This document shows, in pieces, positions 7,395 through 14,291 of a stretch of DNA of 64,000 nt (positions are counted from its first letter, which is position 1; the number at the start of each line of letters is the position of its first letter). The stretch spans positions 1-64,000 of the forward strand of contig NZ_SSXE01000014.1 in the NCBI RefSeq assembly GCF_021699195.1, read 5' to 3'. The DNA comes from Nonomuraea sp. MG754425. Lineage in GTDB: Bacteria > Actinomycetota > Actinomycetes > Streptosporangiales > Streptosporangiaceae. The position numbers and the translations under genes are program-made. Below the pieces are notes generated by a model, which worked only from the letters and a program-made list of their open reading frames with translations, had not been told where the DNA came from and ran no database searches.

Positions 7395-9134
7395 TCAGCT
7401 CACGGTGACGGTGTGCAGGAGGTTGTTCAGGCCGGTCGCGGCCTCCCAGGTGCCCTCGTTGGCGAGCCGGATCGCGTACTCGGGACGCGACGGCAGCAGC
7501 GGATCGGGCAGGCCGAGGAAGAGCGCGTAGGAGCCGGCGGCGACGGAGGCCGGCAGGGTGACGGTCTGGGAGACCGTGCTGGTGGCTCCCGCGGCCCACC
7601 TGCGCGGGTCGGCCGAGAGCGGCAGGCGGTGCACCGCGCCGGTGGCGGTGTTGCGCAGGACCAGCTCCAGGCCACGCGGGTTGAAGGGAGCGGCGTAGCC
7701 GTCGTTCCCGATCGTGACGCTGATCGGCAGCGCGCCGCCCCGGACGGCCATGCTCGGGTACGTGCCGCTGCGCAGCGCCAGGCGGTAACCGAGGCTGCGG
7801 GTGATCTCGGCCAGGCAGCCGCCGCTGCCCCAGCTCCCGAGCACGCCGGTGTGGTAGTCGGTGTTCAGGTACGACCAGTGGAAGCGCGACAGCTCGTCCT
7901 TGGCGGTCGGGCAGTCGGAGCGCGGCGGGTTGGGGTTGCAGGTCTCCCCGCCCATGGCGACGTAGCGCGTCTCGGCCTCCAGGTACGGGTACTCCACGGC
8001 CGCGTTCTCGTAGGTGCCGTAGTCGTCGGGACTGGCCAGGAAGCAGTCGTTGTGGTGCCCGAGCCGGGCCGGGGCCGAGCCGCCATACGCCTGGCCGGAG
8101 GTGACCGGGCTGGTGGAGTACATCGTGCGCTTGAACTTCGGCGTGCGCAGTTGCACCATCCGCGTCGAGGGCAGGACGCCGAGCAGCTTGTCCACCACGG
8201 CCTTGCGGTTGGCCCAGTCGGCGTCGGTGACCGTGCCGGCGTTGCCGAAGTTCTGCGTGTAGTACCACTCGCCCCACGCCCCGACGAACCCGGCCTGCAC
8301 GAGGTAGATGACGTCGCTGTTGGCGTTCAGGTAGGGCTTGAGCTGGTCGAGGTGGGCGAGCACCTGGGCCTTGGAGGCGTCGGCGCCGTCGGTGGAGGTC
8401 GTGTACGCGAAACGCAGGATCGTCTTGAGCCCCGCCGCCCGTACGGTGTCGAGTTGCTGCTGCAACTGCTCCAGCGCGGCCTGGCCGATCGGGCCGGTCC
8501 TGAACTCGGCCAGGTAGAACACGCACATCACCAGCGAGATGTGCTGACCGGTGCGGTAGCCGCGCAGGGTGTCGGGGGAGAAGTCGTTCTTGTCGCAGTC
8601 GCCGGTGTGGTGGTAGAGGCCGCGCTCGGGGTTGGCGATGTCAGCGGTGGTGGGCGGGTACGTGACCGAGCCGCCGCCTCCGCCGCCACCCGAGTAAACG
8701 TGTGTGTACTTGGCCGAGGTCTCCAGCGGGGACTCCACCTGGAAGACCAGGTCGGCGTCGTTCGGCGTGGCGCTCTCGCCGAGGTCCGCCCGTGCCACCG
8801 TCCACCTGGCGGTGCCGCCCGAGGCCGAGTACGTGACCGGGCCCACGAGCGTCCAGCTCCAGCCGCCGCCGTTGTGGCGGTACAGGGAGGCGTTCTCGAG
8901 CAGGTAGTCGGCGCCCACGCCGCCTTGGGCGAAGCCGGTCGCGGCGTTGCGGTCGGTGTCGACGTAGGTCCGGGCGTAGGCGGGGCTGCCCGGGTAGGCG
9001 AACTGGTACGTCACCGTCGTGGCCGTGTCGGTGGCCGACTGGCCGGTGATGGCGGCCTGAGCCGCCGTGGGCGCGACGAGGATCGACGCGCAGAAGACGG
9101 CGAGCAGGGCGAGGCAGCGTGCGAGCTTGCGCAT
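7395..9134 (-). CDS. Secreted DUF4874/DUF4832 domain protein
   Basis: 579 residues. A Sec signal peptide is clear (MRKLARCLALLAVFCASILV, cleavage near AQA). About 130 residues of a beta-rich N-terminal domain follow, then a glycine-rich linker (GGGGGGGSVTYPPT), a TIM-barrel-like DUF4874 region (NPERGLYHHTGDC, LRFAY, VQAGFVGAWGEWYYTQNFG) and a C-terminal DUF4832 beta domain. The barrel with the GEW motif suggests a glycoside hydrolase-like enzyme on extracellular sugar, but no activity is established here. It is monocistronic with a terminator behind it. Confidence 0.8.
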   Translation of the reverse strand: MRKLARCLALLAVFCASILVAPTAAQAAITGQSATDTATTVTYQFAYPGSPAYARTYVDTDRNAATGFAQGGVGADYLLENASLYRHNGGGWSWTLVGPVTYSASGGTARWTVARADLGESATPNDADLVFQVESPLETSAKYTHVYSGGGGGGGSVTYPPTTADIANPERGLYHHTGDCDKNDFSPDTLRGYRTGQHISLVMCVFYLAEFRTGPIGQAALEQLQQQLDTVRAAGLKTILRFAYTTSTDGADASKAQVLAHLDQLKPYLNANSDVIYLVQAGFVGAWGEWYYTQNFGNAGTVTDADWANRKAVVDKLLGVLPSTRMVQLRTPKFKRTMYSTSPVTSGQAYGGSAPARLGHHNDCFLASPDDYGTYENAAVEYPYLEAETRYVAMGGETCNPNPPRSDCPTAKDELSRFHWSYLNTDYHTGVLGSWGSGGCLAEITRSLGYRLALRSGTYPSMAVRGGALPISVTIGNDGYAAPFNPRGLELVLRNTATGAVHRLPLSADPRRWAAGATSTVSQTVTLPASVAAGSYALFLGLPDPLLPSRPEYAIRLANEGTWEAATGLNNLLHTVTVS

Positions 9135-9266
9135 GGGGCTCCTAGGCAGGCCGGACGGGGAGTGTCGGACTTGCGACTAATCATGGAATCCATGCAAATT
9201 AAGTCAAGGGCTGACGGTCGATTCCGCCGTGAAAGGGCATGTAGGCCGTCAATAATGAGGGAGTCC

Positions 9267-9686
9267 TCAGTAATGCGGCGAAGGCGGAACCGTGATGGTG
9301 GCCTGGTAGCCGCCCGCCGGCTCGCCGATCGGCCGCCCTTCGGCCTCGATCCAGGCGTGCGCGGAGAACGGGTGCAGCCGCACGCCCGTCCGCCAGGTGG
9401 GCCACGTCCCGAACCACCACCGGCACAGCAGCGCGGCGGCGATCGAGCGCGGCAGGCAGCCTTCGCCCGCGCACGACAGGCTCACCGACACCACGGCGGC
9501 CCGCGCGGCCTCCGCCTGCGCGGCCGTGGCGGGACGCGCGCCCCGCCGCGCCAGGACGAGCACGTCCCTGATGCGCGCGGGCGGACGGCGGGCGAGCACG
9601 TGCGCGACCGCCACCATCACCCGCACGGCGGGCCGCCGCCGCCACCGCAACCGCCCACGAGCCTCTGGCACGAACGGCACCCTCAT
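9267..9686 (-). CDS. Lasso peptide leader peptidase, B2 (transglutaminase-like)
   Basis: From ATG 9686 the protein has 139 residues, the usual size for a split B2 protease. It shows the catalytic Cys77 in GEGCLPRSIAAALLCR and His110 in SAHAWIEAEGRPIGEP, the signature of lasso maturation peptidases that cut the leader before ring closure. It acts together with the RRE protein encoded upstream. The frame stays open back to an ATG at 9824, which would add 46 residues encoded by a 15-base tandem repeat (AGSGR/AGGGC-like). The shorter start is chosen because homology to B2 begins there and a GGTGGG stretch precedes it. A tiny frame ending at 9683 overlaps this ATG. Confidence 0.85.
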   Translation of the reverse strand: MRVPFVPEARGRLRWRRRPAVRVMVAVAHVLARRPPARIRDVLVLARRGARPATAAQAEAARAAVVSVSLSCAGEGCLPRSIAAALLCRWWFGTWPTWRTGVRLHPFSAHAWIEAEGRPIGEPAGGYQATITVPPSPHY

Positions 9687-9693
9687 CCCACCA

Positions 9694-9779
9694 CCCCCGG
9701 CACACCGACTCCCGGCACGCCCACTCCCGGCACGCCCGCTCCCGGCACACCCGCCCCCGGCACGCCCACTCCCGGCATG
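9694..9779. repeat. 15-base tandem repeat, five full copies and one partial
   Basis: Units on the plus strand follow CTCCCGGCACGCCCA with few changes: 9694-9708, 9709-9723, 9724-9738, 9739-9753, 9754-9768 and partial 9769-9779. They lie between the RRE and B2 genes. Because 15 is a multiple of three, every frame stays open: one minus-strand frame reads as VPGVG/VPGAG pentapeptides, and the B2 frame reads as AGSGR/AGGGC. Confidence 0.9.
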
Positions 9780-9846
9780 TTCACCGCGCCACCGCCGCCC
9801 TTCCGCGACCGGCGTGCGGGCCATCGCCCGGCGGTGTGCGCCCCGT

Positions 9847-10107
9847 TCACCCGTCGTCCCGGACCAGGTCGGCGCGCCGTAGGTCGGCGATCAGCGCCGC
9901 CGTGTCCGCCTCCGCCCGGCCGGCCGCCTCGGGGTGCCGGTCGGTCAGCCGCGCCGCCGCATGATCCGGCGCCGCCCCCGCCAGCAGCTCCCGCAGCAGC
10001 AGGTACGCCGTGGCGTTGAGCTGGTAGTAACGGCCGCTGCGCTCGTCCAGCAGCACCGCGCACTCCCCGTCCAAGGGGGTGAGCGTGACCTGTTCACGCA
10101 GTCGCAC
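9847..10107 (-). CDS. PqqD-like RiPP recognition element (lasso B1)
   Basis: An 86-residue PqqD-fold protein (LLDERSGRYYQLNATAYLLLRELL) that binds the lasso leader peptide, recognising the Tyr-Pro segment, and delivers it to the B2 protease and cyclase. GTG start at 10107 after GGAGG with 5-base spacing. Its start overlaps the cyclase 3' end by 14 bases, implying translational coupling. Length and position are typical of split-B lasso clusters in actinobacteria. Confidence 0.9.
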   Translation of the reverse strand: MRLREQVTLTPLDGECAVLLDERSGRYYQLNATAYLLLRELLAGAAPDHAAARLTDRHPEAAGRAEADTAALIADLRRADLVRDDG

Positions 10108-11896
10108 GGGAACCTCCGTCCGCGGGCAGGGCGCGCAGCCAGTTCTCGGCGGCGACGAAGACGTCGAGGGCCAGCATGCTCGGCCCCGCGTCGGCCGGCG
10201 TCCCCACGCACGCCCGGTGCAGCGCCCCGGCGTCGGCCAGCCCCCGTTCCACCAGCAGCGAGCCGTCGAGCAGGGCGAGAAGCTGGTCGCGGTGCCGGCG
10301 CAGCCCCTGGTAGAAGTCGGCGGGGAAGGCCGCCTTGGTCGTGCGCAGCAGGCACTCGGGCGGCATGACCGGCCGCATCGCCGCGCGGGTGAGCGGCTTG
10401 TACACCCCGGGGGCGGCCCGCTCGTCCAGCCGCACGGCCAGGCAGGCGGCGATGACGTGGTCGTCGAGGAAGGGCGCGTGCACGGCGGCGCCCGCCCGCG
10501 CGGTCAGCGTCTGCATCCCGTCGAGCACGGCCGCGGCGGCCCGGGTGTTCGACAGCGCCTGGTGCTGTGCGCGCAGCGGCGAACCGGCGACGGCCCGCAC
10601 GGTCGCGAGCCGGCGGCGGACGGCGTCCGCGACCTCCGGCGTCGTCCAGGACGGCAGGCGCAACGGCGGCTCCCAGCCGAAGTCGGGCTGCGAGGCGGCC
10701 GGCGGCGGCGCGCCGAGCAGGCCCGACTGCCCGGCCAGCCAGGCGGCGTAGGGACGGCGGTCGGCCAGCTCACGGGCACACGAGGCCAGCGGCCACCGGG
10801 CCCTGGAACGCCGGTCGCGCAGATGGGGCCACAGCGCCGAGGGGCGGCGGCGGGCCAGGTCGTGCAGGTAGCAGACGGGCAGCAGGGCGACCTCGTCGCC
10901 GCCGTGGCCGGTCAGGCGCACGGCCGCGCCCCGCTCGGCCAGCCGCCCGGAGGTGGCCAGCTCGCGGTCCAGGACCCGCAGCCACCGCATCGGCTCGTCC
11001 AGCCCCGCGACGGGCCGGGCCACCCCGGCGAACCAGCCCGGCAACTCGTCGTGCCGGATCAGCAGATGTTCGCCAGGCAGGTGCTCGCGCGCCAGCGCCG
11101 CCCACCGCTCGTCGTCGTGCGCGGGGTCGTCCACGCCGAGCCCGAAGGTCACCAGTTTCGCCGACCTGCGCCCCGCCGCCGACGCGGCCAGGAAGCTCAC
11201 GGGCGTCGAGTCCAGCCCGCCGGACAGGTCGCCGGCCACCACCGCGTCCTGGCCCACCCGGGCGTCCACGGCCGCCTCCAGGGCCGCCGTCAGCGCGGGC
11301 GCGCCCTCGGCCAGCGGCAGGTCCGGCTCCGGCGTCCGCCACCAGGTGCGCAGGCGCACGCCGTAACGATCGAGGTGCGCCGCGTCGCCGGGCGGCACCA
11401 TCGTGACGCCCTCCCACAGCGGCCCGGCCAGCACCGGAGGCGTCTTCGCCAGCAGCCGTACGGCCAGTGCCTGGTGGTCGAGCGGCCCGCCGAACAGGCT
11501 CGCCCGGCCGGAGGCCACCACGGCCCCGCCGACCCGCGCGTAGTAGACCCGCCGCAGCCCCGAGGCGGTGCCCTGCACCCGCACCCGCCCGTCGAGGACG
11601 GCCACCAGGTGAAAGCTGCCGGGCAGCGCCGCCGCGACCGCGTCGGCGTCCTCCAGGCAGCGCAGGCGTGCGGCCAGCTCCGCCAGCCGGCCGGCGGTGA
11701 CCGGGCAGACGCCGATCACCGCCAGCCGGGCGCGGCCTGCCTGCGCGTGTGTCACCTCATGCGGCGAGGTGGTCACCAGACACGGACGGCCGGACACGTA
11801 CTCCAGCACCGCCGCGCCGCCCAGCGCGTCGGCCACGGCCTGTCCCGCGGCGCCGTCGGGCAGCACCGCGAACTCCGCGCCGCTCAGCCTCCGCAC
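10094..11896 (-). CDS. Lasso peptide macrolactam synthetase (asparagine synthetase homologue)
   Basis: 600 residues with the asparagine-synthetase-B architecture of lasso cyclases: a degenerate N-terminal glutaminase-like domain (GSFHLVAVLDG near residue 93) lacking the catalytic N-terminal Cys, and an ATP-pyrophosphatase domain with the PP-loop SGGLDS at residues 225-230. It adenylates the side-chain carboxylate of the ring Asp and forms the isopeptide bond with the Gly1 amine exposed by the leader peptidase. It begins 11 bases after the precursor stop and overlaps the RRE gene. Confidence 0.93.
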   Translation of the reverse strand: MRRLSGAEFAVLPDGAAGQAVADALGGAAVLEYVSGRPCLVTTSPHEVTHAQAGRARLAVIGVCPVTAGRLAELAARLRCLEDADAVAAALPGSFHLVAVLDGRVRVQGTASGLRRVYYARVGGAVVASGRASLFGGPLDHQALAVRLLAKTPPVLAGPLWEGVTMVPPGDAAHLDRYGVRLRTWWRTPEPDLPLAEGAPALTAALEAAVDARVGQDAVVAGDLSGGLDSTPVSFLAASAAGRRSAKLVTFGLGVDDPAHDDERWAALAREHLPGEHLLIRHDELPGWFAGVARPVAGLDEPMRWLRVLDRELATSGRLAERGAAVRLTGHGGDEVALLPVCYLHDLARRRPSALWPHLRDRRSRARWPLASCARELADRRPYAAWLAGQSGLLGAPPPAASQPDFGWEPPLRLPSWTTPEVADAVRRRLATVRAVAGSPLRAQHQALSNTRAAAAVLDGMQTLTARAGAAVHAPFLDDHVIAACLAVRLDERAAPGVYKPLTRAAMRPVMPPECLLRTTKAAFPADFYQGLRRHRDQLLALLDGSLLVERGLADAGALHRACVGTPADAGPSMLALDVFVAAENWLRALPADGGSRATA

Positions 11897-11907
11897 CGGG
11901 CCCTACC

Positions 11908-12042
11908 TCACGCCCAGCCGAAGTAGTCGAAGAAGTCCGGGTAGAACCACCCGCCGGAGCCGTGCGTGACCTCGCCGAACTCCCCGACCTCGATCATCGC
12001 CGGAGGCTCGTACGACATGGGGGCCCGCTCGTCGTGGACCAT
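11908..12042 (-). CDS. Lasso peptide precursor, RES-701-like core
   Basis: From ATG 12042 the peptide has 44 residues. The leader carries the recognition motif YEPPAMIEVG, matching YxxPxLxxxG with Met for Leu, then EFGEVTH with the Thr at the penultimate leader position. The predicted core is GSGGWFYPDFFDYFGWA: Gly1 closes on Asp9 to give a nine-residue ring with an eight-residue tail. Pro8-Asp9 and the aromatic tail ending near Trp16 resemble RES-701-1 (GNWHGTAPDWFFNYYW, quoted from memory). Eight of 17 core residues are aromatic. An AAAGGGG ribosome site favours ATG 12042 (spacing 8) over ATG 12048 (spacing 2). Ring position is inference. Confidence 0.88.
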   Translation of the reverse strand: MVHDERAPMSYEPPAMIEVGEFGEVTHGSGGWFYPDFFDYFGWA

Positions 12043-12127
12043 CGTCATGTCCCCTTTCTGGTAAGTGAGCTTTCCCTCTCTGCTCCAACTTCCCATACAG
12101 GGACTATGACTAAAAGTAGTGATTCAT

Positions 12128-12832
12128 TTACCTTAGGTGGCCATCCATGTGGCCTGCGGTCACCACCCGTCGCACGGCCTGGCCGTCGCCGCCGACGATC
12201 ACCGCGCCCGGCGTCGTCTGCGCGGCCCACGGCTCGGGCGCGGTGCGCGGCGCGAGCACCCGCTCGTACGGACCCCGCTCGGGGCACCCCTGCGCGCTGT
12301 CGCCGACGACCAGATACGGGCGCACCCCGGCGGCGGCCAGGTTGCGGCGGGCCACCTCCGCCACGGCGGGGTCGCCCTCCACCGACGTCACCCGGCCCGA
12401 CTCGCCCGCCAGCCGGCACAGCAGCGCCGTGAGCCACCCGCTGCCCGTGCCCACCTCCAGCACCCGGTGGCCGTGGTGGAGGTCGAGGAGTTCGAGCAGG
12501 TCGGCGACGGCGCTGGGGGAGGGATTGACGCAGGTGTAGGAGGTGCTGCCGGAGTCGAGCGGCGTGGCGATCGGCCGGCCCGAGTAGACGGCGTCCCACC
12601 AGCCCGGCGGGTCGGCGTCGCGGTCGATCGGCACCGCGCCGCCGTCGTCGTCCAGCACCAGGCCCAACGACGGGACGAACCAGTGGCGGGGCACCTTCCG
12701 CAGCGCCTGCTCGATCACGCCGGGAGCGGGCGGACGCCGCTCGGCGATCCCCGCGATCATCGCCTCCATCCGCCAGGCCAGGTGCGGCAGCATCGTTGAG
12801 CCTCGCCCAGTTCCGCCGTCGTGCCTGCTCAC
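12128..12832 (-). CDS. PIMT-like O-methyltransferase, lasso tailoring enzyme
   Basis: A 234-residue SAM-dependent methyltransferase of the protein L-isoaspartate methyltransferase family: VPRHWFVP, PSPSAVADLLELL, SAM motif VLEVGTGSGW, acidic VTSVEGDP and VVGDSAQGCPERGPYERV. The insertion DADPPGWWDAVYSGRPIATPLDSG is typical, as I recall, of RiPP-associated PIMTs that methylate Asp side chains and produce aspartimides (known with lasso peptides cellulonodin-2 and lihuanodin). GTG 12832 follows GGGAGG with 4-base spacing; ATG 12793 is an alternative. It is the first gene of the cluster. The protein ends soon after the methyltransferase core, without the C-terminal extension I recall for RiPP PIMTs. 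Confidence 0.82.
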   Translation of the reverse strand: MSRHDGGTGRGSTMLPHLAWRMEAMIAGIAERRPPAPGVIEQALRKVPRHWFVPSLGLVLDDDGGAVPIDRDADPPGWWDAVYSGRPIATPLDSGSTSYTCVNPSPSAVADLLELLDLHHGHRVLEVGTGSGWLTALLCRLAGESGRVTSVEGDPAVAEVARRNLAAAGVRPYLVVGDSAQGCPERGPYERVLAPRTAPEPWAAQTTPGAVIVGGDGQAVRRVVTAGHMDGHLR

Positions 12833-12924
12833 AGCGCCTCCCTCGGCTCGGCGAATGCTAAGGGTGACCGTATGGCCACGGATCGCAGTGTGGCAAGGCT
12901 GTCGGCGAAACCCGTTGGTAACTC

Positions 12925-13422
12925 TCAGTTCGGAGTGCCGGGCCGCACACCGGACGGGCGGCGGTGCCGCTTCGCGGCGCGGGCGTGCGCCTCGCTCAGC
13001 AGCGCCCGCGTGCTCGCCGCGGCACCGGGGTTCAGGATGCACACCCACGACTGGGCGGCGTACAGCGGGTGCGGGACGAGCCGGTCGAGCGCCGCGTAGT
13101 CGACGGAGTCGTGGTGCGCGGCGTGCGCGGCGGGCGGGTAGCCCACGAGACGTTCGAAGGCGACCCGGCCGGCCGCGACGTTGAGCCGGAAGACGCCGGG
13201 CCGGTCGAGCCGGGAGGCGGTGTCGAACCCCTGGTAGTCCTTGGTGACGATCGTCGCGTACGGCAGGCGGCCGTCGGCCGGCACGTGGTCGAGGCCGTCC
13301 GGCTCGTAGAAGAAGAACGAGTCGCCCCACGCCACCTCCGGCGACCCGAGGTCCGGCCCGGCGGTGAACACGACGGTCCCCGGAAGCGCGCTCACGAACG
13401 TGATGATGTCGTCCTCTGTCAT
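12925..13422 (-). CDS. DUF6194 family protein
   Basis: 165 residues from ATG 13422, which has AAAGGGG seven bases upstream. The sequence MTEDDIITFVSALPG, VAWGDSFFFYEPDG, FRLNVAAGRVAFERLVGYPP and HPLYAAQSWVCILNPG is characteristic of the DUF6194 family, small cytosolic proteins resembling MmcQ/YjbR-type folds. No function is established. It lies upstream of the lasso cluster on the same strand, but a 90-base gap and its wide distribution argue that it is not part of it. Confidence 0.75.
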   Translation of the reverse strand: MTEDDIITFVSALPGTVVFTAGPDLGSPEVAWGDSFFFYEPDGLDHVPADGRLPYATIVTKDYQGFDTASRLDRPGVFRLNVAAGRVAFERLVGYPPAAHAAHHDSVDYAALDRLVPHPLYAAQSWVCILNPGAAASTRALLSEAHARAAKRHRRPSGVRPGTPN

Positions 13423-13450
13423 GTCGAGGCCCCTTTCTCTCCCTTCGATC

Positions 13451-13475
13451 GTCTCACTGCACCACCCAGTGAGAC
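13451..13475. promoter_or_regulatory. Perfect inverted repeat upstream of the DUF6194 gene
   Basis: GTCTCACTG (13451-13459) and CAGTGAGAC (13467-13475) form 9-base arms around a 7-base spacer, about 30-50 bases before the start codon. It may be an operator or a 5'-leader hairpin. An overlapping GTGAGACTTTCAC at 13469-13481 nearly matches the palindrome at 62437-62449. Confidence 0.5.
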
Positions 13476-13559
13476 TTTCACCGATATCACCTGGACCGAT
13501 GGGTGAAAAGTCGCAAAGGGCGGCACCTCCTGCCGGTGGGATGGGGCAGGCTGGGGCGC

Positions 13560-14291
13560 ATGTCGGAGACACCTCTTCCCGGCGGCTTCGTGAACGTCGT
13601 CGTCCGCGTCGGCGACACCGTCCGCCGCGTCCCCTCCCGGCGGGCCGCGTACGTGCACGAGTTGCTGCGCCTGTTCGAACGGCACGGCTGGCCGGGCGCG
13701 CCGCGCCTGCTCGGCCTCGACGAGCACGGCCGCGAGATCCTCGGCTACCTGGCCGGCCACGTGGCCTGGGAGGAGGCGCAGCCGGACGGCGTGACGTCCG
13801 ACGAGAGCCTCGCGCGGGCGGCCGGGCTGGTGCGCGAGTTCCACGACCTGACCGCGGGCACCGCGCTGGCCGGGGACGGCGAGGTCGTCTGCCACAACGA
13901 CCTGTCGCCGAAGAACACCGTCTACCGGGGCGAGCCGCTGCGCCCCGTCGCGTTCATCGACTGGGACCTCGCGGGCCCCGGCCGGCGCGTCCACGACGTG
14001 GCCCACGTCTGCTGGCAGTACGCCGGCCTGGCCCCGGGGGCGGACCCCGGGGAGGCGGCCCGCAGGGTGCGGGTGATCTGCGACGGCTACGGGCTCGCGG
14101 ACCGGGGCGAGGTGGTGGACGGCGTCCTGTGGTGGCAGGACCGCTGCCGGCACGGCATCGAGGCGGACGCGGACGCCGGGCTGCCGCACGCGGTCCGGCT
14201 GCGCGCCGACGGCGTCGTCGCGCGGGTGCGCGCCGCCCGCGACTGGGTCGCCGGGCACCGGGACGAGCTGGAACGGGCGCTGCGCGCCTAA
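13560..14291 (+). CDS. Aminoglycoside phosphotransferase/choline kinase-like protein
   Basis: 243 residues of the APH fold. The catalytic loop VCHNDLSPKNTVY and the metal-binding segment AFIDWDLAGPGRRVHDVAHV are intact. The N-terminal lobe is short (GGFVNVVVRVGDTVRRVP), as in many small actinobacterial APH-like kinases acting on unknown small molecules. ATG 13560 is preceded by a purine-rich GGGGCAGG. No resistance function can be claimed from the sequence. It converges with the M48 protease, overlapping four bases. Confidence 0.8.
   Translation: MSETPLPGGFVNVVVRVGDTVRRVPSRRAAYVHELLRLFERHGWPGAPRLLGLDEHGREILGYLAGHVAWEEAQPDGVTSDESLARAAGLVREFHDLTAGTALAGDGEVVCHNDLSPKNTVYRGEPLRPVAFIDWDLAGPGRRVHDVAHVCWQYAGLAPGADPGEAARRVRVICDGYGLADRGEVVDGVLWWQDRCRHGIEADADAGLPHAVRLRADGVVARVRAARDWVAGHRDELERALRA

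Larger units (their letters stand above)
9267..12832 (-). other. Lasso peptide biosynthetic gene cluster
   Basis: Five minus-strand genes in the order methyltransferase, precursor, cyclase, leader-binding protein (RRE) and leader peptidase. Cyclase and RRE overlap, and the others are closely spaced. All parts needed to make a lasso peptide are present, plus one tailoring enzyme. No ABC exporter, isopeptidase or dedicated regulator is visible within several kilobases on either side. The flanking DUF4874 and DUF6194 genes look unrelated. Confidence 0.9.

Noticed and set aside
7395-9134. DUF4874/DUF4832 gene as part of the lasso cluster
   Set aside because: It has its own signal peptide and terminator, is 132 bases away, and the family is not a known RiPP tailoring group.
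9694-9779. Tandem repeats considered as a CRISPR array or minisatellite-borne element
   Set aside because: Units are 15 bases with no spacers, and no cas gene is present. They are simple in-frame repeats between two lasso genes.
7344-10019. An 891-codon plus-strand open frame across the DUF4874 gene and part of the lasso cluster
   Set aside because: It is a shadow frame: it covers recognisable genes on the other strand and encodes low-complexity Arg/Gly/Pro sequence with no family features.
11908-12096. A longer precursor start (ATG 12096, 62 residues)
   Set aside because: The extra 18 residues have no leader features, and the AAAGGGG ribosome site points to ATG 12042 or 12048.
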